Shown here: one piece after another, positions 47,720-56,872 of the stretch | Numbering within the stretch: the first letter of the stretch is position 1 | Layout: the number at the start of each line of letters is the position of its first letter | From: Microbacterium terrae | Lineage (GTDB): Bacteria > Actinomycetota > Actinomycetes > Actinomycetales > Microbacteriaceae | Length of the DNA: 64,000 nt | Assembly (NCBI RefSeq): GCF_017831975.1 | Contig: NZ_JAFDSS010000001.1 | Span: 868,001-932,000 of the forward strand | Direction: 5' to 3' | The notes under the pieces: generated by a model | What the model was told of the DNA's origin: nothing | The model's database searches: none | Seen by the model: only the letters and a program-made list of their open reading frames with translations | Position numbers and translations under genes: made by a program

Positions 47720-48728
47720 GCTGGACCGCGAGCACGACATCGCTCCCGGACTCGTCGCGAAGACGAAGAAGCGGCTGGTCGTCGCCCGTGGCAGCTCGCA
47801 CCCGGCCCTCGCAGAAGACGTCGCAGAGCAGCTCGGCACCGAGCTCGTCCCCACCGAGTACCGCACGTTCGCATCTGGTGAGATCCTCACCCGCTTCGAG
47901 GTCTCGATCCGCGGCTGCGATTTCTTCCTGATCCAGTCCTTCGGCCCGCCCGTCAACGAGTGGCTCATGGAGACGCTCATCATGCTCGACGCCGCCAAGC
48001 GCGCGTCGGCCAAGCGCATCACCGTGGTGATGCCGTACTACCCGTACTCCCGTCAGGACAAGAAGGGCCGCGGGCGCGAGCCGATCAGCGCGCGCCTGGT
48101 CGCCGACCTCCTCAAGACCGCGGGCGCCGACCGCGTGATGAGCGTCGACCTCCACGCCGCCCAGATCCAGGGCTTCTTCGATGGTCCCGTCGATCATCTC
48201 TTCGCGAAGCCGGTCCTGCTCGAGTACTTCGAGCAGAACCTGTCGGCGACCGACCGCGAGCTCCTCACGGTCGTCTCGCCCGACACCGGACGCGTCCGCG
48301 TCGCCGACACCTGGTCTGACAGCCTCGGCGCACCGCTCGCAATCATCCACAAGCGTCGTGACCCGAACGTGGCGAACCAGGTCACCGTGAGCGAGATCGT
48401 CGGCGACGTCCAGGGGCGTGTCTGCCTCCTCGTCGACGACATGATCGACACCGGCGGCACCATCGTGAAGGCCGCCGAGGCGCTCAAGGCCGCCGGCGCG
48501 GTGCGGGTCATCGTCGCGGCGACGCACGCGATCTTCAGCGACCCGGCTGCGACGCGTCTGCAGAGCGCGGCGATCGACGAGGTCGTCGTCACCGACACGG
48601 TCCCGCTGCCCGAGTCCAAGCGCTTCCCGTCGCTCACGATCCTGCCGATCGCGCCGCTTCTCGCGCGGGCGATCCACGAGGTCTTCGAAGACGGATCGGT
48701 CACGAGCATGTTCGACGGAGCCGCCTGA
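47694..48728 (+). CDS. prs: Ribose-phosphate pyrophosphokinase
   Basis: Makes PRPP from ribose-5-phosphate and ATP, feeding nucleotide, His and Trp synthesis. 344 residues, about 20 longer than most at the N-terminus (MGRKKKTIELDREHDIAPG). Motifs: PYYPYSRQDKKGRGREPIS (flexible loop and ATP site), VDLHAAQIQGFFDGPVDHL (PRPP synthase signature), and the PRPP loop VDDMIDTGGT. It starts inside the glmU coding end in another frame; the conserved glmU-prs pair is translationally coupled. Confidence 0.96.
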   Translation: MGRKKKTIELDREHDIAPGLVAKTKKRLVVARGSSHPALAEDVAEQLGTELVPTEYRTFASGEILTRFEVSIRGCDFFLIQSFGPPVNEWLMETLIMLDAAKRASAKRITVVMPYYPYSRQDKKGRGREPISARLVADLLKTAGADRVMSVDLHAAQIQGFFDGPVDHLFAKPVLLEYFEQNLSATDRELLTVVSPDTGRVRVADTWSDSLGAPLAIIHKRRDPNVANQVTVSEIVGDVQGRVCLLVDDMIDTGGTIVKAAEALKAAGAVRVIVAATHAIFSDPAATRLQSAAIDEVVVTDTVPLPESKRFPSLTILPIAPLLARAIHEVFEDGSVTSMFDGAA

Positions 48729-48778
48729 CCCGAGGGCCAGACCGCACCTGCTTCCGCACCGCACGCACAGAGGGCACG

Positions 48779-51499
48779 ATGACGCAACCGCTGACCGAGG
48801 CCCGACTCACCGTGCCGCGCCCGTGGGCGCTGCCGGCCCGTGAGGTTCTCGAGCACCTCGAGGCGGACGCGGGAGGACTCGCGACCGCCGATGCGCAGGA
48901 GCGCCGGCTGATCGCCGGGCCGAACCGGCTGCCGGACCCGGTGCGCAAGCCCGCCGTGGTGCGCTTCCTCGCCCACTTCAACGACACCCTGATCTACATC
49001 CTGCTCGGGGCGGCGGTCATCAAGGCCCTCATGGGCGACTGGCTCGACTTCTGGGTGATCATGGCCGTGGCGGTCATCAACGCGGTCATCGGGTTCGTCC
49101 AGGAGGGTCGCGCCGAGAAGGCGCTGGCCGGCATCCGCGGGATGCTGTCATCCGAGGCTGCCGTGCGCCGTGACGGCGGATGGTCGACCGTGGCGGCCGA
49201 GGATCTCGTGCCCGGCGACGTCGTGCGCCTCATGCCGGGCGACAAGGTGCCCGCCGACGTCCGGCTGCTCCATGCCGTGAACCTGCGGATCGACGAGTCG
49301 GCGCTCACCGGCGAGTCGGTGCCGTCGTCGAAGTCTGTCGACGAGGTGGCGACGGATGCCGGCATCGGCGACCGGCGCTCGATGGCGTACTCGGGCACGA
49401 TCGTGATCGCCGGGCAGGGGAGGGGTCTCGTCACGGCGATCGGCCCCGACACCGAGATCGGGAGGATCCAAGGCCTCGCCGACGAGGCGGAGGCGCTGGC
49501 GACCCCCCTCACACGACAGCTCGACGGCTTCGGCCGGGTGCTCACCGTCGTGATCCTCGCGATGGCCGCGGTCATGCTGATGATCGGCCGGTTCCTCCAC
49601 CAGATGCCGTTCGACGAGCTGATCTCGGCCACGATCGGATTCGCCGTCGCGGCGATCCCCGAGGGACTCCCGGCGCTCGTGACGATCACCCTCGCGATCG
49701 GCGTGCAGCAGATGGCGAGGCACAACGCGATCACGCGGAAGCTCCCCGCCGTCGAGGCGCTCGGATCCGTGACGACGGTGTGCTCCGACAAGACCGGCAC
49801 CCTCACGCGCAACGAGATGACGGTGCGGCGGATCGTCACCCCGCTGGCCGAGTACGACGTCACCGGCATCGGGTACGAGCCGGTCGGCGACATCGTGCCC
49901 GTGACTGAGCCGACCGACACCCGCGACCTCGCCGCGGTGCTCGCCATCGCGACGCTCTGCAACGACGCCCACATCGTGCAGGACGACGGCGGGGCGTGGA
50001 CGCTGGTGGGCGAGCCGACGGAGGGCGCCCTCAAGACGGTCGCCATGAAGGGCGGCGCGCGCGTGGTCGGCCGCCGCGTCGGCGTCATCCCGTTCGACTC
50101 CGCGAACAAGTTCATGGCCACCCTCCACGAGGGCACCGACGGGTCGCGCGCGATCCTCGTCAAGGGCGCGCCCGACCGCCTCCTCGAGCGCTCCCTCACC
50201 CAGCGCGGTGCGAACGGCGCGGAGCCGCTCGACGTCGTCCGCTGGACCGCGGCGGTCGACGCGCTGAGCGCCGACGGCCTCCGCGTGCTCGCCGCCGCTC
50301 GCAAGCCGGTCCGCGCCGACACAGCCGGGATCGAGGTCGACGATCTCGCCGACCTCGAGTTCCTCGGGCTCTGGGGGATCGTCGACCCGCCACGCCCGGA
50401 GGCGGTCGACGCGATCGCCGACTGCCACGCGGCGGGCATCCGCGTGAAGATGATCACCGGCGACCACGCCGGAACCGCCGTCGCGATCGCGCGCGAGATG
50501 GGGCTCGTCGGCGAAGACGCCGAGGTGCTCACCGGCGTCGAGCTCGAGGCGCTCAGCCAGGAGCAGCTGAAGGAGGTCGTGCGCGACGTCGACGTGTACG
50601 CCCGCACGAGCCCCGAGCACAAGATCCGCATCGTCCGCGCGCTGCAGTCCCACGGCGAGGTGGTCGCCATGACCGGCGACGGGGTGAACGACGCCCCGGC
50701 GCTCACGCGCGCCGACGTCGGCATCGCGATGGGCATCAAGGGCACCGAGGCGACGAAGGAGGCCGCAGAGTTCGTGCTGGCCGACGACAACTTCGCGACG
50801 ATCCGCAGCGCGATCGCCGAAGGCCGTCGCATCTACGACAACCTGCGCAAGTCGATCGTCTTCCTGCTGCCGACCAACGGGGCGCAGTCGCTCGTCATCC
50901 TCGTCGCGGTGGTGTTCGGCCTGACGCTGCCGCTCACGAGCGTGCAGGTGCTGTGGGTGAACATGGTGACGGCGCTCACCCTCTCGCTCGCCCTCGCGTA
51001 CGAGCCCGCCGAGCGCGGCATCATGCGCCGCCCTCCGCGCGCCTCGGGCGGGCCGATCATCGACGGTCGCGAGCTGGCGTTCGTGCTCGTCACGTCTCTT
51101 CTCATCGGCGGCGCGACGCTCGCGGTCTTCTACCGCGCGGTGGCGGCGGGTGTCGACGTGCCGACCGCGCGCACCGAGGCGGTGCTCATGCTCGCGCTCG
51201 GTCAGTTCGCGTTCCTCCTCAACTGCCGGTTCCTGAGCCGCTCGAGCATCACCCTCGATGTGCTGCGCGGCAACCCCGCCGTCTGGTGGTCGGCATTGGC
51301 GCTGCTCGTGCTGCAGATCCTCTTCACCTACGTGCCGTTCATGAACACGCTGTTCGAGTCGCGGCCGCTCCCGGCTGTCGAATGGGTCACACCGGTGGTC
51401 TTGTCGGTCGTGATCTTCTTCGCTGCGGAGGCGCTCAAGATCTCGCTGCGTCGACGCCCGACGCCGCAGACGCATCGGGCGCTCCAAGGTGCCTCATAG
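48779..51499 (+). CDS. P-type cation-transporting ATPase (P2, Ca/Na/K-like)
   Basis: 906-residue ion pump with ten membrane segments. Actuator TGES is in DESALTGESVPSSK. The phosphorylated Asp is 337 in CSDKTGTLT. The nucleotide domain has KGAPDRLLERS, and the hinge reads MITGDH and TGDGVNDAPAL. The M4 motif is AAIPEGLPALV. In M6, where SERCA pumps have NxxTDxxPA, this protein reads VNMVTALTLSLALAYEP, lacking that Asp, so Ca2+ specificity is doubtful. The ATG follows a short purine-rich AGAGGGCACG. A 55-bp gap separates it from the flavin module. Confidence 0.92.
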   Translation: MTQPLTEARLTVPRPWALPAREVLEHLEADAGGLATADAQERRLIAGPNRLPDPVRKPAVVRFLAHFNDTLIYILLGAAVIKALMGDWLDFWVIMAVAVINAVIGFVQEGRAEKALAGIRGMLSSEAAVRRDGGWSTVAAEDLVPGDVVRLMPGDKVPADVRLLHAVNLRIDESALTGESVPSSKSVDEVATDAGIGDRRSMAYSGTIVIAGQGRGLVTAIGPDTEIGRIQGLADEAEALATPLTRQLDGFGRVLTVVILAMAAVMLMIGRFLHQMPFDELISATIGFAVAAIPEGLPALVTITLAIGVQQMARHNAITRKLPAVEALGSVTTVCSDKTGTLTRNEMTVRRIVTPLAEYDVTGIGYEPVGDIVPVTEPTDTRDLAAVLAIATLCNDAHIVQDDGGAWTLVGEPTEGALKTVAMKGGARVVGRRVGVIPFDSANKFMATLHEGTDGSRAILVKGAPDRLLERSLTQRGANGAEPLDVVRWTAAVDALSADGLRVLAAARKPVRADTAGIEVDDLADLEFLGLWGIVDPPRPEAVDAIADCHAAGIRVKMITGDHAGTAVAIAREMGLVGEDAEVLTGVELEALSQEQLKEVVRDVDVYARTSPEHKIRIVRALQSHGEVVAMTGDGVNDAPALTRADVGIAMGIKGTEATKEAAEFVLADDNFATIRSAIAEGRRIYDNLRKSIVFLLPTNGAQSLVILVAVVFGLTLPLTSVQVLWVNMVTALTLSLALAYEPAERGIMRRPPRASGGPIIDGRELAFVLVTSLLIGGATLAVFYRAVAAGVDVPTARTEAVLMLALGQFAFLLNCRFLSRSSITLDVLRGNPAVWWSALALLVLQILFTYVPFMNTLFESRPLPAVEWVTPVVLSVVIFFAAEALKISLRRRPTPQTHRALQGAS

Positions 51500-51554
51500 A
51501 CTCGCGCGTCAGGATCGAACTCCCCCACACACGACCCCGCCCCAGGAGGCCGCC

Positions 51555-52028
51555 ATGCTTCGCACCCCCGTCTCGTCCCGTCCCGTCCGCGCCGGAATCG
51601 GCGCCGCCGCACTCACCGCCGCCGGGGTCGCGCTGCTCGCCGGGTGCGCCACCGCGGCCGACACGACCGACACCTCGAGCGACAGCTCCGACACGTCGAC
51701 CGACACCGGATCGTCGGATGCGGGCACGGCGACGTACGCCGACGGCACCTACACCGCCGAAGGGTCGTACTCCACGCCCGAGTCGGTCGAGCAGATCAGC
51801 GTCACCGTCACCCTCGAGAGCGACGTGATCACCTCGGTCGAGGTCGTCGGCGATCCGCAGAAGGCCGAGTCGAAGCAGTACCAGTCCCAGTTCATCGGCG
51901 GCATCTCCGACGCCGTCGTCGGTCAGGACATCGATGAGATCTCGGTCAGCCGCGTCGCCGGCTCGTCGCTCACGAGCGGCGGCTTCAACGACGCGATCGA
52001 GACCATCAAGGCCGACGCGGCGGCCTGA
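51555..52028 (+). CDS. FMN-binding domain lipoprotein
   Basis: Small exported electron carrier of 157 residues. Signal peptide with lipobox LLAGC, Cys at 31, then a Ser/Thr/Asp-rich linker (32-60) and one FMN_bind domain (about 62-155). The flavinylation segment reads AGSSLTSGGF, comparable to the SGATxTS of NqrC/RnfG, with the acceptor Ser or Thr in it. A strong AGGAGG ribosome site (51,545-51,550) precedes the ATG. It leads a three-gene set with ApbE and the membrane reductase, which should load and reduce its FMN. Confidence 0.88.
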   Translation: MLRTPVSSRPVRAGIGAAALTAAGVALLAGCATAADTTDTSSDSSDTSTDTGSSDAGTATYADGTYTAEGSYSTPESVEQISVTVTLESDVITSVEVVGDPQKAESKQYQSQFIGGISDAVVGQDIDEISVSRVAGSSLTSGGFNDAIETIKADAAA

Positions 52029-52033
52029 TCGCC

Positions 52034-52912
52034 GTGACTTCCGCGGTGTGGCGCTTCGAGGCGATCGGCACCGTCTGGGAGATCGAGACGCCGTCTGCGC
52101 TGCCGACGCCTGCGCGGCAGCGGATCGCTGACGTCATCGACCGGTTCGACCGCGAGTGGTCGCGATTCCGCGACGACTCCGTCGTGCGCTCCCTGGCAGG
52201 AGGGGGCGCGACGGATGCTCCGCCCGACGCGGCAGCCATGTTCGAGGTGTACGCCGAACTCTCCGACGCCACCGGCGGGGCTGTCGACCCCCTCGTCGGT
52301 TCGGCTCTCGAGTCACTCGGCTACGACGCGGCGTACTCGCTGCGCGGCGGGGAGCCCGAACCCCGGACGATGCCCTGGCGTGACATCGTCAGCTGGACGG
52401 GCGGAGAGCTGCGCCTCCGCCGCCCCGGCCTCCTCGACGTGGGGGCGCTCGGCAAGGGACGGCTCGTGGATCTCGTCGCCGACGAGATCCACCGCACGGC
52501 GCCCGGCGCGGCCGTCGTCGACGCGGGAGGCGACATCCGCGTCTCGGGAGCGACGGAGCGCATCGGACTGGAGCATCCGTACGACCTCACCCGGGCGATC
52601 GGGGTGTGGGAGGTGACGGATGCCGCGCTGTGCGCGTCAGCGGTGAACCGCCGTGCCTGGGGTGACGGACTCCACCACGTGCTCGACGCCCGCACCGGAC
52701 TGCCCGTGCGCACGATCGCCGCGACCTGGGCCGTCGCCCCGACGGCGATGATCGCCGATGCCGCGAGCACTGCGCTGTTCTTCGACGGGGGACCGGCTCT
52801 CGCGCACGAGTGGGGGGTGGAGTGGGTGCGCATGACCACCGACGGCGCAGTGGAGTGGTCTCCCGGATGCAGCGCCGAGCTCTTCTCGAGACGGGATAGC
52901 GTGGACCGGTGA
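52034..52912 (+). CDS. apbE: FAD:protein FMN transferase (ApbE)
   Basis: Covalently attaches FMN from FAD to a Thr or Ser of target proteins; 292 residues. Family motifs: FEAIGTVWEI at the N-terminus, DVGALGKGRLVDLV (FAD region), VDAGGDIRVSG, and metal-site Thr/Asp near PTAMIADAASTALFF. The GTG is 5 nt after the lipoprotein stop. No signal peptide or lipobox is present, unlike most Gram-positive ApbE proteins, so it is predicted cytoplasmic although its likely partner is exported. The upstream frame cannot add a signal peptide without overlapping the lipoprotein gene. Confidence 0.9.
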   Translation: MTSAVWRFEAIGTVWEIETPSALPTPARQRIADVIDRFDREWSRFRDDSVVRSLAGGGATDAPPDAAAMFEVYAELSDATGGAVDPLVGSALESLGYDAAYSLRGGEPEPRTMPWRDIVSWTGGELRLRRPGLLDVGALGKGRLVDLVADEIHRTAPGAAVVDAGGDIRVSGATERIGLEHPYDLTRAIGVWEVTDAALCASAVNRRAWGDGLHHVLDARTGLPVRTIAATWAVAPTAMIADAASTALFFDGGPALAHEWGVEWVRMTTDGAVEWSPGCSAELFSRRDSVDR

Positions 52913-52931
52913 CCGAAACGAACGGTGTGAT

Positions 52932-54497
52932 GTGATCGGCTCGCTGACGGCGGGATGGAACCGCGTGTACGCGGTGCTCGGCAAGGTGTCGATGTACCGA
53001 CTCGTGTATCTCGCCTTGGCGGTTCTCGCCGTGATCGCGATCATCGAATCGTTCTTCGGCCTCGTCGGGCCCGGGCCGGCGGAGCTGCTCGTGACCCTCG
53101 CTGTGCTGTCGGCGGTCTGCATCGGCGTCGACGCCGCGGCTCAGCGGGTGCTCCAGCTGCCGTGGCGGCTCGAGTCGTCGCTCATCACCGCCCACATCCT
53201 GCTCTTCGTGCTGCGCCCCACTCTCGACCTCGCGGCGCTCGGCGGCATCGCCCTCGCCGCCGCGATCGCGTCGCTGTCGAAGTACCTCCTCGCCTGGCGC
53301 GGCCGCCATATCTTCAACCCCGCTGCCGTCGGCGCGACGGTGCTGAGCCTCCTCAGCCTCGCCTGGCCGGCGCTCGGCTCGTCGGCGTGGTGGGTCGGCA
53401 CGCCGGCGCTCGCCGCGCCCGTCATCATCCTCGGCGCCGCCGTGCTGGTGCGCACCGAGAAGGTGCGCGTCGTGCTCGTCTTCCTCGTGATCGCGGTGGC
53501 GGTTGCGGTGCTGCGCACGTCGGCGCAGTACCAGGCGGCCGGGCTCGAGTTCGATTCGCTGGAGCTCTTCACGCAGATCCTCTGGTCGTCGCCGTTCCTC
53601 TTCCTCGGCGCCTTCATGCTGTCGGAGCCCCTGACCCTGCCGCCGCGTCGCTGGCAGCAGTTCACGGTCGCCGCAGTCGTGGGCGTGCTCGCCGGCTGGC
53701 CCATCCCGCTCGGCGAGATCTCGCTCGGCCAGGAGCGCGCGCTGCTCATCGGCAACCTCGTCGCGTTCGCCTTCGCGGTGCGCACGGCAGTGCGGCTCAC
53801 GCTGGTGTCACGCGCAGCGCCCACCGCGAGCGTGCAGGAGCTCACCTTCCGGGTGCACGACCGCCTCCAGTTCCTGCCCGGCCAGTACCTCGAGCTGGAG
53901 GTGCCCCACCGGCATCCCGATGCGCGCGGCACCCGGCGGGAGTTCAGCATCGCGTCGGCCCCCGCCGATCTGCCGCTTCTCACCCTCGCCTTCAAGGACA
54001 GCGGTTCCGGCCCGTCGCAGAGCTCGTACAAGAAGGCGCTCGCCGAGGTCGAGCCGGGGGAGCGCCTCGCGATCACCGGCGTGTGGGGTGACTTCCTGCT
54101 GCCCAAGCGCTCAGCTGCGCCGGTGCTCATGGTGGCGGCCGGCATCGGGGTGACGCCGTTCATCTCGCAGCTGCGTCAGCTCCACGCGACCGGAGATGAC
54201 CGCGACGTCGTGCTGGTGTACGTCGCGTCGGATGCGTCCGAGCTCGTGTACCGCGCCGAGATCGAGGCATCCGGAGTCGACGTCATCGTCTTCACGCGCG
54301 ACCGGCCGGCCGACCTCCCGGCGAACTGGACCTGGGCCCAGGGTGTGCGCCTCGACGCCGACGGGTTGGTGCGCGTCGTGCCCGACATCGCTTCGCGGCA
54401 CGCCTACATCTCCGGCCCCGCAGGACTGATCGCCGAGCTCGCTCCGGCTCTCGAGCGAGCCCGGTCGATCACGACCGACGCGTTCAGCGGCTACTGA
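52932..54497 (+). CDS. RnfD/NqrB-like membrane domain fused to NAD(P)H-dependent flavin reductase
   Basis: 521-residue fusion. Residues about 20-290 are polytopic and carry the NqrB/RnfD signature HIFNPAAVGATVLSLL. Residues about 300-521 are a ferredoxin-reductase-like FAD/NAD module: FLPGQYLELEV, flavin motif RREFSIASAP, nucleotide motif AAGIGVTPF, and YISGPAG. The covalent FMN motif of true RnfD was not seen. It should carry electrons from cytoplasmic NAD(P)H across the membrane to the FMN lipoprotein. The GTG start is 19 nt after apbE; the 3' end overlaps the histidine kinase gene by 7 bp, convergent. Confidence 0.88.
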   Translation: MIGSLTAGWNRVYAVLGKVSMYRLVYLALAVLAVIAIIESFFGLVGPGPAELLVTLAVLSAVCIGVDAAAQRVLQLPWRLESSLITAHILLFVLRPTLDLAALGGIALAAAIASLSKYLLAWRGRHIFNPAAVGATVLSLLSLAWPALGSSAWWVGTPALAAPVIILGAAVLVRTEKVRVVLVFLVIAVAVAVLRTSAQYQAAGLEFDSLELFTQILWSSPFLFLGAFMLSEPLTLPPRRWQQFTVAAVVGVLAGWPIPLGEISLGQERALLIGNLVAFAFAVRTAVRLTLVSRAAPTASVQELTFRVHDRLQFLPGQYLELEVPHRHPDARGTRREFSIASAPADLPLLTLAFKDSGSGPSQSSYKKALAEVEPGERLAITGVWGDFLLPKRSAAPVLMVAAGIGVTPFISQLRQLHATGDDRDVVLVYVASDASELVYRAEIEASGVDVIVFTRDRPADLPANWTWAQGVRLDADGLVRVVPDIASRHAYISGPAGLIAELAPALERARSITTDAFSGY

Positions 54498-56104
54498 TCG
54501 TCGCCCGAGGCCGGCTCGGCGTCGGCGGCCTCGATCATCGGCTCCGCGCCGGCCAGGGCTGCGGGATCCTCGGGGCGTGCCGGCAGCCGCACCTCGAACA
54601 CGGTGTCGCCCGGCACGCTGCGCACCGAGATGCGCCCGTGGTGGGCCTGCACGATCGCCTTCACGATCGACAGGCCGAGACCCGTGCCGCCGGTCTGCCG
54701 CGCGCGTGAGCGGTCGGCGCGCGCGAAGCGCTCGAACAGCTCGTCGGTGATCGCCGGATCGATCCCGGGACCGTCGTCGTGCACCCGCAGCACCGCGTCC
54801 TGACCGTCGCGCGTCACCTCGACGGTCACCGTGGTGCCGGCGGGCGTGTGCGTGCGGGCGTTCGCGAGCAGGTTGGCGATCACCTGGTCGACGCGACCCG
54901 AGTCCGCGGCGATCACGACGGGCGCCTCGGGCACGTCGATCACCCACGTGTGGTCGGGGCCCGCGGGCCGGGCGTCGCCGACGGCCTCGACGGCGAGAGC
55001 GGTGAGGTCGACCGAGCCGTAGACGAGCTCCTGGCCCTCGTCGAGACGGGCGAGCAGCAGCAGATCCTCGACGAGGGTCGTCATACGCAGCGACTGCGCC
55101 TGGATGCGCTCGAGCGAGGACTCGGCGGTCTCGATGGTCGCCGCGCGGTGGTCCATGCCGAGTGCTCGGAGCGACAGCTCGGAGTAGCCGCGGATCGAGG
55201 CCAGGGGAGTGCGCAGCTCGTGGCTCGCATCGGCGACGAACCGGCGCATCCGCTCCTCATTGCGCTGCCGGGCCTCGAGCGAGGCTCCGACGTGGTCGAG
55301 CAGCGTGTTCAGCGACGCCCCGACGCGGCCGATCTCGGTGCGCGGATCGGCGTCGGGCACGCGGTCGGAGATCGACACCTCGCCCTGTGCCAGTGGCAGC
55401 TCGGCGACGCGCTCGGCGGTAGCCGCCACCTCGCGCAGCGGCGCGAGGCCGGCGCGGATGGTCCAGGCCGTCGCGGTGGCGAGGAGGATGAGGCCGCCGA
55501 GGGTGAGCAGGCCGATGGTGGTGAGCATCTGCGCGATCGTGAAGGCGACCTCGGTGCGCGAGAGGCCGACCACGACGATCGTGTCGCCGGTCCGGCTGCC
55601 GTCGACGCGGTACGTGCCGAGCCCGTCGAGCGTGACGACGAGAGGCCCTTCGCCCTGCAGTCCGGCCGCGAGTTCGGCGATCTGATCGTCGTCGAGGGCG
55701 ACGACCGATCCGTCGTCGAGGGTGACCGCGGCAGTGGCGGGCTGGCCGATCTGCTGCACCGCGAGGAGGAACCCTTCGCGGTACGGCTGCTCCGTGAGGA
55801 TCTGCTCGGCCGTGGCGCCGGCGCCGACGTACTGGCGCACCTGCACGGCGGTGCGCTCGGTGGTGCTGCGCAGCTGCTCGCTCAGGCCCTGCTCGAGAAC
55901 ATTGCCGAGGATGGCGCTCGTCGCGACGGCGACGAGCACCAGGATGAACGAGGTGATGCCCACCACCGTGACGATGAGCTTGCGCTGCAGCGTCCACGGG
56001 CGACGCCGCCGCTTCGGCTTCGCCGGCTCCGCTGTCTCCGCGTCGTCGACGGCGTCTTCGCTGTCGGATGCGTCGGGTGCGGCATCCGTCGTCGCCTTGG
56101 TCAT
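54491..56104 (-). CDS. Sensor histidine kinase (HAMP, HisKA, HATPase)
   Basis: Membrane sensor of 537 residues. A 40-residue acidic and then basic cytoplasmic N-terminus, TM1 about 43-66, external sensor domain 67-187, TM2 about 190-214, HAMP to about 275, HisKA with His295 in ADASHELRTPL, and HATPase boxes N (ANLLANARTHT), G1 (DDGPGID) and G2 (GGTGLGLS). The signal is unknown. Its ATG overlaps the response-regulator stop (ATGA), so the pair is coupled. By position it probably controls the divergent MacB-type exporter. Confidence 0.93.
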   Translation of the reverse strand: MTKATTDAAPDASDSEDAVDDAETAEPAKPKRRRRPWTLQRKLIVTVVGITSFILVLVAVATSAILGNVLEQGLSEQLRSTTERTAVQVRQYVGAGATAEQILTEQPYREGFLLAVQQIGQPATAAVTLDDGSVVALDDDQIAELAAGLQGEGPLVVTLDGLGTYRVDGSRTGDTIVVVGLSRTEVAFTIAQMLTTIGLLTLGGLILLATATAWTIRAGLAPLREVAATAERVAELPLAQGEVSISDRVPDADPRTEIGRVGASLNTLLDHVGASLEARQRNEERMRRFVADASHELRTPLASIRGYSELSLRALGMDHRAATIETAESSLERIQAQSLRMTTLVEDLLLLARLDEGQELVYGSVDLTALAVEAVGDARPAGPDHTWVIDVPEAPVVIAADSGRVDQVIANLLANARTHTPAGTTVTVEVTRDGQDAVLRVHDDGPGIDPAITDELFERFARADRSRARQTGGTGLGLSIVKAIVQAHHGRISVRSVPGDTVFEVRLPARPEDPAALAGAEPMIEAADAEPASGDDQ

Positions 56105-56835
56105 TGCGGGGCCTTGATCATGTAGCCGACGCCTCTGACGGTGTGGACGAGCGGCTCGTGGTTCTGGTCGATCTTCTTGCGGAGGTACGAGATGTACAGC
56201 TCGACGACGCTCGAGCGCCCACCGAAGTCGTAGTTCCAGACACGGTCGAGGATCTGCGCCTTCGACACGACGCGGCGCTGGTTGCGCATGAGATAGCGCA
56301 GCAGCTCGAACTCCGTCGCGGTGAGCTCGATCTCCCGGCCGCTGCGCTCGACCTCGTGGCTGTCCTCGTTGAGCGTCAGGTCTGCGACGCGCAGGATCGG
56401 CTCGGCGCCGGCGGCGAACGCCGTGCCCGCGCGACGCATCAGCCCGCGCAGGCGCGCGACGACCTCTTCGAGGCTGAAGGGCTTCGTGACGTAGTCGTCT
56501 CCGCCCGCGGTCAGGCCGGCCACCCGGTCGCCGACGGCGTCTTTCGCGGTGAGGAACAGCACCGGCACATCGTCGCCCGACTGACGCAGCCGCTGCAGCA
56601 CGGCCATGCCGTCGAGGTCGGGCATCATGATGTCGAGCACCATCGCGTCGGGGTCGAACTCGCGGGCGGTCTGCAGCGCCTCGAAGCCCGAGGCGGCGGT
56701 GCGCACCTCCCAGCCCTCCATCCGCAGCGCCATCGACAGCAGGTCGGTGAGCATCTGCTCGTCGTCGACGACGAGCACGCGCAGGGACGAGCCGTCGGGG
56801 CGGGTGAGTGCGGTAGCGGGTGCGGAGGCGGTCAT
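56101..56835 (-). CDS. OmpR-family response regulator
   Basis: 244 residues: a receiver domain with phospho-acceptor Asp68 in MVLDIMMPDLDG, acidic pair VVDDEQ and Lys in LFLTAKDA, then a winged-helix DNA-binding domain ending HTVRGVGYMIK. The ATG at 56,835 is 6 nt after a CACAAT -10 box. Two identical 8-bp direct repeats overlap the -35 region, as expected for autoregulation. First gene of the regulator-kinase operon, divergent from the ABC exporter. Confidence 0.94.
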   Translation of the reverse strand: MTASAPATALTRPDGSSLRVLVVDDEQMLTDLLSMALRMEGWEVRTAASGFEALQTAREFDPDAMVLDIMMPDLDGMAVLQRLRQSGDDVPVLFLTAKDAVGDRVAGLTAGGDDYVTKPFSLEEVVARLRGLMRRAGTAFAAGAEPILRVADLTLNEDSHEVERSGREIELTATEFELLRYLMRNQRRVVSKAQILDRVWNYDFGGRSSVVELYISYLRKKIDQNHEPLVHTVRGVGYMIKAPQ

Positions 56836-56841
56836 GGGTCC

Positions 56842-56872
56842 ATTGTGGTGCCGTTCCTATGTGATTCCTATG
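56842..56872 (-). promoter_or_regulatory. Response-regulator promoter with tandem TTCCTATG sites
   Basis: TTCCTATG at 56,854-56,861 and again at 56,865-56,872 (11-bp phase) covers the -35 region. The minus-strand -10 CACAAT (56,842-56,847) lies 6 bp away and 6 nt before the ATG. The 12-mer GTGCCGTTCCTA recurs at 56,951-56,962, where it runs into the TAACGT box of the exporter operon. Confidence 0.6.

Noticed and set aside
49148..51487. 779-codon open frame opposite the P-type ATPase
   Set aside because: Shadow; Arg/His/Asp-rich, no family features, while the plus strand has the complete pump motifs.
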